Source: Myxococcus dinghuensis
GTDB taxonomy: Bacteria; Myxococcota; Myxococcia; Myxococcales; Myxococcaceae
Direction of reading: 5' to 3'
DNA: 64,000 nt
NCBI RefSeq assembly: GCF_024198235.1
Contig: NZ_JAKCFB010000016.1
Span: forward strand, 124,001-188,000
The notes beneath the pieces were generated by a model that worked only from the letters and a program-made list of their open reading frames with translations, searched no databases and was not told the DNA's origin. The number at the start of each line of letters is the position of its first letter. The first letter of the stretch is position 1. Of this stretch, positions 60,895 through 64,000 are shown in pieces. The translations under genes and the position numbers were made by a program.

Positions 60895-61122
60895 TCATCT
60901 CGAGCCCCGCCGCCCCGAGCGACGCGACCGGGCAGGCGACCTTCGCGACTGGCGGGCCTGGACCTGGGGACGAGCCCTTCGCGCAGGCGGCGGAAGTGAC
61001 GACTCGGACACACTCTCCTGCTTCGGGAGACGCCGGCCTCCCGACTGCGCGCGCCCCGCCTTCCGGGACACGGGCGTTTCCGTGGAGGGCAGCATCATGA
61101 GCAACCAGAGGAGATCGAACAT
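60895..61122 (-). CDS. Possible small membrane-anchored protein (75 aa)
   Basis: Starts MFDLLWLLMMLPS 12 bp after the stop of the upstream small membrane protein gene on the same strand; only the first 12 residues are hydrophobic and the rest is basic and low in complexity. No family recognised. It may be a spurious frame in GC-rich DNA. The remainder of 60784-61134 holds nothing else I can support. Confidence 0.3.
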   Translation of the reverse strand: MFDLLWLLMMLPSTETPVSRKAGRAQSGGRRLPKQESVSESSLPPPARRARPQVQARQSRRSPARSRRSGRRGSR

Positions 61123-61134
61123 GGCGCGAGGACC

Positions 61135-61602
61135 TCAGAAGCTCCGGAACAGGGGACGGCCATGGGACAACCCGGCCCAGGGAATCCCGACGGCGACGAG
61201 CGCCATGGCGACGAGGAGCCCCAGCGCCCACAGCCGGTGGCGCCGCGCGGACGGCTCCGCCCGCTGACCCAGCGCGGACCCGACGTGCGCGGCCGCGAGC
61301 GCCAGCAACATCACCGTCGGGTGCTCGACGCTGAAGAAGCGCAGCGCGGGGACGGCCAGGTTGGCGCGAAAGGAACCGGTCGCCACGGGCGTGAAGGGGC
61401 TGAGCCCGAAGTACAGGAGCATGCCCAGCAGCATCTGCAGGTCGAACGCGGAGACACAGCCCACCTGGAGGAGCCGGTCCCCGCGGGTCCGCTCGCGCCC
61501 GCGCAGCCAGCCCACGAGCGACCTGCTCACGGCGAAGAGCACCAGCAGCACCACGCCCCAGCGCAACCAGGAGTGGAGCCAGAGAACCGTGGGATAGAGC
61601 AT
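61135..61602 (-). CDS. Small integral membrane protein, unknown (4 predicted helices)
   Basis: 155 residues from MLYPTVLWLHSWLRWGVV with about four membrane helices and conserved-looking His residues (His10; His near 105 and 113), resembling small cytochrome b or CopD-type membrane proteins without a firm match. A RegA-type palindrome lies just upstream, and the RegA gene is next on the same strand, so expression may be redox-controlled. Confidence 0.7.
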   Translation of the reverse strand: MLYPTVLWLHSWLRWGVVLLVLFAVSRSLVGWLRGRERTRGDRLLQVGCVSAFDLQMLLGMLLYFGLSPFTPVATGSFRANLAVPALRFFSVEHPTVMLLALAAAHVGSALGQRAEPSARRHRLWALGLLVAMALVAVGIPWAGLSHGRPLFRSF

Positions 61603-61703
61603 GGCCTTCGCGTCTCCGTCCGGGCGTGCCCCGCCGTCCGTGCCCGGAACGACCGTCGACTTCCCGACAAGGCGCCAACCTAACCGTCCGGCCCCTGCGC
61701 CTC

Positions 61704-61722
61704 GTGCGTCTTGGTGACGCAC
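61704..61722. promoter_or_regulatory. RegA/PrrA-type operator upstream of small membrane protein
   Basis: GTGCGTC-TTGGT-GACGCAC: perfect 7-bp arms; the core GCGTC-N5-GACGC fits the RegA/PrrA pattern GCGNC-Nx-GNCGC. It lies 102 bp before the membrane protein start and just behind the regA gene. A role as terminator of regA is less likely because no T-tract follows. Confidence 0.55.
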
Positions 61723-61741
61723 CCCCCGCGTGCGTGGGAAT

Positions 61742-62293
61742 TCAGTCCCGCACGGGGTGCTTGGACAGCTTCCGCTGGAGGCTGCGGCGCTGGATGCGCA
61801 GCAGCCGCGCGGCCTGGGAGATGTTGCCGCCGCAGTCCGCGAGCACGCGCTGGATGTGCTCCCACTCCGCGCGCGCCAGGGAAGGCACCTGGTGCTCCCG
61901 GGCCGCCGCCTCGCCCGCCGGCAGGGTGGCGCCGGCGAAGGCGAGCAGGATGTCGTCCACGTCCACCGGCTTCGACAGGTAGTGCGTCGCCCCGCGCCGC
62001 ACGGCCTCCACCGCCGTGGCGATGCTCCCATAGCCCGTGAGCACCACCATCGTGACGCGCGCGTCGAGCGCCTTCAGCTCGCGCACCAGGTCCAGCCCCG
62101 AACCATCCGGCAGACGCAGGTCGATGACGGCATAGCCCGGGCGCAGCGCCCGCGCGTGCGCCAGCGCCTCCTGCGCGCTCGAGGCCCCATGCGCCGCGAA
62201 CCCCTTGCGCCCGAAGGCCCGCACCAGCCGCTCGCGATAGGGCTCGTCGTCGTCGATGACGAGCACGACCGGAGGCGTCTCAGGCGGCGACAT
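61742..62293 (-). CDS. regA: RegA/PrrA/ActR-type redox response regulator
   Basis: 183 residues. Receiver with VIDDDEPYRERL, phospho-acceptor D58 (AVIDLRLPDGSG), GYGSIATAVEAVRRGATHYLSKP, then a Pro-rich linker and a Fis-type helix-turn-helix (EWEHIQRVLADCGGNISQAARLLRIQRRSLQRKL). Length and the short HTH match RegA/PrrA rather than NtrC. Its start overlaps the sensor gene stop by 14 bp. Confidence 0.93.
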   Translation of the reverse strand: MSPPETPPVVLVIDDDEPYRERLVRAFGRKGFAAHGASSAQEALAHARALRPGYAVIDLRLPDGSGLDLVRELKALDARVTMVVLTGYGSIATAVEAVRRGATHYLSKPVDVDDILLAFAGATLPAGEAAAREHQVPSLARAEWEHIQRVLADCGGNISQAARLLRIQRRSLQRKLSKHPVRD

Positions 62294-63566
62294 TCAGCGA
62301 CTCCTTCCGGCACGGCAGCTCCAGCATCACGCACGTCCCCTTGCCCGGCTCCGAGGCCAGCTCCAGCCGTCCCCCACAGAGCGCCGCGAACGTCTGGCTC
62401 AGGAACAGCCCCAACCCCATGCCCTGCCCCGGGGCCTTGGTGGTGAAGAACGGCTCCCCCAGCCTCGGCAGCAGGTCCGCCGCGATGCCGGCGCCCTGGT
62501 CCTCCACGAGGAAGCGGGCGCGGCCCCCCTCCCCACCCAGCACACGCACGGACACCGGGGCCTGCCCGGACTCGCTCGCCTGCAGGCCGTTGCGCACCAG
62601 GTTGGCCAGCACCTGCACCAGCCCGCGCGTGGGCAGGAACAAGGGCAGGTCCGGGCTCGTGTCGAAGCGCACGCGGGCCAGCTCGCCGGCGCCCAGTTGC
62701 TCACGCAGCCGGCCGAGCACCACGCTGGTCGTCGTCGGCTCAGGAAGCTCTCCGGCGGCCTGCCCGGCCCGGGCGCTCATGCGCTCCAGGATGTCGCGGC
62801 AGCGCTCCACCTGGTCCCGGATGAGGCGGGCATCCTCCAGCGCCTGCTGCGGGTCCTCCAGGATGAGCGCCTCCAGCTCGTTGGCCGCGATGGCGATGGT
62901 CCCCAGCGGCGAGCCCAGCTCGTGCGCGGCGCCCGCGGCCAGGGTGCTCAGGGACGCCAGCCGCTCCGCGCGCGCCGCCAGGAGCTGCGTGCGCACCAGC
63001 GCCATGTTCCTGTCTCGCAGCGCCCCCGACACCCGCGCCACCATCAACGCGATGAGCAGCACCGTGAGCGTGAACGCGACCCACATCCCCATCGTGTGGC
63101 GCATGCCGGCGGGCACCCCCCCGATGGCGTGCGCCGCCTCGCGCAGCGGGATGTGACACAGCAGCAGCAGCGCCGGCCCCAGCACCGCCAGGCACGCCAG
63201 GAACACCGTCCACCGGGGCCCCAGCACGAGCGCCGCGAGCGCCACGTGCAGCAGGTACAGCATGCCGAAGGGGTTGTCCGGCCCCCCGGACAGGGACAAC
63301 AGCGCCGTCAGCAGCACCGTGTCGAACGCGAGCACGACGCCCATGTGGTGCGGATGCACGACGGGGTCGCGCCGCAGCCAGAGCATGAGCAGCAGGTTGG
63401 ACACCCCCGTCGTCGCCACCAGCAACAGCAGCGGGAAGACGGGCAGGTCCAGCTCGAAGACCTTCGTGGCGATGACGACGCTGAGCGCCTGCCCCGCCAC
63501 CGCGTGCCAGCGCAACCGCATCATCCAGTTCAGCGCGATGGCCGTGGACGACAGCAGGTCCGCCAT
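62280..63566 (-). CDS. regB: RegB/PrrB-type redox sensor histidine kinase
   Basis: 428 residues from MADLLSSTAIALNWM; upstream in-frame starts up to 63659 look non-coding. Several N-terminal helices. The quinone-site heptad GGPDNPF (94-100) is present. H-box GAAHELGSPLGTIA with His215; the redox-active Cys256 in ERCRDIL matches RegB Cys265. HATPase motifs NLVRNGLQAS, VEDQGAGIAADLL and GMGLGLFLSQTF. It senses the quinone pool and redox state and phosphorylates RegA. A RegA-type palindrome lies about 130 bp upstream, suggesting autoregulation. Confidence 0.93.
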   Translation of the reverse strand: MADLLSSTAIALNWMMRLRWHAVAGQALSVVIATKVFELDLPVFPLLLLVATTGVSNLLLMLWLRRDPVVHPHHMGVVLAFDTVLLTALLSLSGGPDNPFGMLYLLHVALAALVLGPRWTVFLACLAVLGPALLLLCHIPLREAAHAIGGVPAGMRHTMGMWVAFTLTVLLIALMVARVSGALRDRNMALVRTQLLAARAERLASLSTLAAGAAHELGSPLGTIAIAANELEALILEDPQQALEDARLIRDQVERCRDILERMSARAGQAAGELPEPTTTSVVLGRLREQLGAGELARVRFDTSPDLPLFLPTRGLVQVLANLVRNGLQASESGQAPVSVRVLGGEGGRARFLVEDQGAGIAADLLPRLGEPFFTTKAPGQGMGLGLFLSQTFAALCGGRLELASEPGKGTCVMLELPCRKESLNVAA

Positions 63567-63695
63567 GTCCTGGGCGGAGCGACGGAACCCGGAGAGCGCG
63601 GGCCTCGACAGCGACGTGCCAGGCGGGACCGCCGAGGAGTGGGAGGGCGGACGGAGCACGCCCCTTCATACCTCGGAGGCGGAGGGTGTGGCGCC

Positions 63696-63710
63696 GCGTC
63701 AAGTTGACGC
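63696..63710. promoter_or_regulatory. RegA/PrrA-type operator upstream of regB
   Basis: GCGTCAA-G-TTGACGC, a perfect palindrome whose outer arms GCGTC-N5-GACGC are identical to the site upstream of the small membrane protein gene. It sits in the 228-bp gap between the M23 peptidase gene end and regB. The rest of that gap has no further signal that I can identify. Confidence 0.6.
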
Positions 63711-63794
63711 ATGGCCGGCCGCACCACGAGCCAGGGAGGGCGACCTGCTCGACCGCCCTGGCCCGTGCTCCGGAGGGAACCGGAGCGCTGGCGG

Positions 63795-64000
63795 CTAGAT
63801 GTAGCCCATCAACTCACCCCGATCGAGCGCCTCGCCCTTCGTCGTGTACGACGAGTACCAGGAGGTGTTCTTGGTGCCGTACTGGTCCTTCTGGAAGTGG
63901 GAGTGGGGACCGGTGGCGTTGCCGGTGCCGCCCAGGTTGCCGACCTGGCAGCGGTTGCACGTGCGGTCGTAGGAGTCGCTCGTCTTGATCCAGTGCCATT
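63795..64000 (-). CDS. M23-family peptidase, C-terminal end only (cut by right edge)
   Basis: 67 residues are visible, ending GELMGYI. CNRCQVGN and GPHSHFQKD lie in the visible part; the HSH triplet matches the HxH zinc motif of M23/LytM peptidoglycan endopeptidases. The N-terminal part, with the first metal ligands, is outside the window. Two Cys close to the active site could form a disulfide. Confidence 0.7.
   Translation of the reverse strand, partial: WHWIKTSDSYDRTCNRCQVGNLGGTGNATGPHSHFQKDQYGTKNTSWYSSYTTKGEALDRGELMGYI

Noticed and set aside
60783..61013. Minus-strand frame of 76 codons before the di-heme cytochrome gene
   Set aside because: Arg/Gly-rich translation, no ribosome-binding site or motif; likely chance frame in GC-rich intergenic DNA.

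Overview
The window is about 64 kb of very GC-rich DNA (roughly 70% by eye) with no rRNA, tRNA, insertion sequence or CRISPR array that I can see. The gene content points to a myxobacterium (Myxococcota, Myxococcaceae/Archangiaceae type). It has a Ser/Thr kinase with TPR repeats, a multi-PAS histidine kinase, a delta-60 repeat lipoprotein, secreted Cys-rich proteins, a MYXO-CTERM-like tail on a phosphatase, several RND pumps and many two-component systems. The assignment rests on gene content only.

Layout. 1-2893 (minus strand) is the start of a sulfate uptake operon: porin, sulfate-binding lipoprotein, then the CysT permease, which runs off the left edge. It is preceded by a 24-codon leader peptide with five consecutive Cys codons, a strong hairpin and a competing antiterminator pairing, that is, a cysteine-responsive attenuator. 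3064-5658 is a secreted LamG/Cys-rich protein. 5749-14888 is an operon of three paralogous ClpA/ClpC-like double AAA+ ATPases. The first carries a C-terminal region resembling peptide chain release factor RF2 without its GGQ domain, and the second carries a more diverged version. 14919-23011 holds an NDH-2 NADH dehydrogenase and an RND drug-efflux operon (outer-membrane factor, pump, adaptor) with a divergent TetR repressor and two operator-like repeats.

23022-36202 holds a 2-hydroxyacid dehydrogenase, a Ser/Thr kinase-TPR protein, two secreted peptidase-like proteins (M19, M28), a six-PAS histidine kinase and a surface metallophosphatase. 36189-45842 is a CusCBA/CzcCBA-type metal efflux operon divergent from two consecutive response regulator/histidine kinase pairs. 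45757-54557 is an iron-type locus. A glycosyltransferase, a TonB-dependent receptor and a delta-60 lipoprotein on one strand face an imelysin-like lipoprotein and an HTTM (vitamin-K carboxylase-like) membrane protein on the other. The shared 308-bp promoter region holds four Fur-type or ATGAGA-N5-TCTCAT operators.

54917-56743 encodes a secreted protein ending in a Bacteroidetes-type gliding/T9SS C-terminal domain, probably acquired. 56801-60783 holds a flavin reductase and a molybdenum hydroxylase set (large subunit, 2Fe-2S subunit, di-heme cytochrome c). 61135-63566 is a RegB/RegA-type redox two-component system and a small membrane protein, each preceded by a GCGTC-N5-GACGC palindrome that fits the RegA/PrrA consensus. 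The right edge cuts an M23 peptidase.

The most interesting items are the triple Clp operon with its release-factor-like fusion, the poly-Cys attenuator, the paired RegA-type operators, the Fur-type operator cluster and the T9SS-type domain in a myxobacterial context. All protein functions are inferred from motifs read by eye; no database search was possible.
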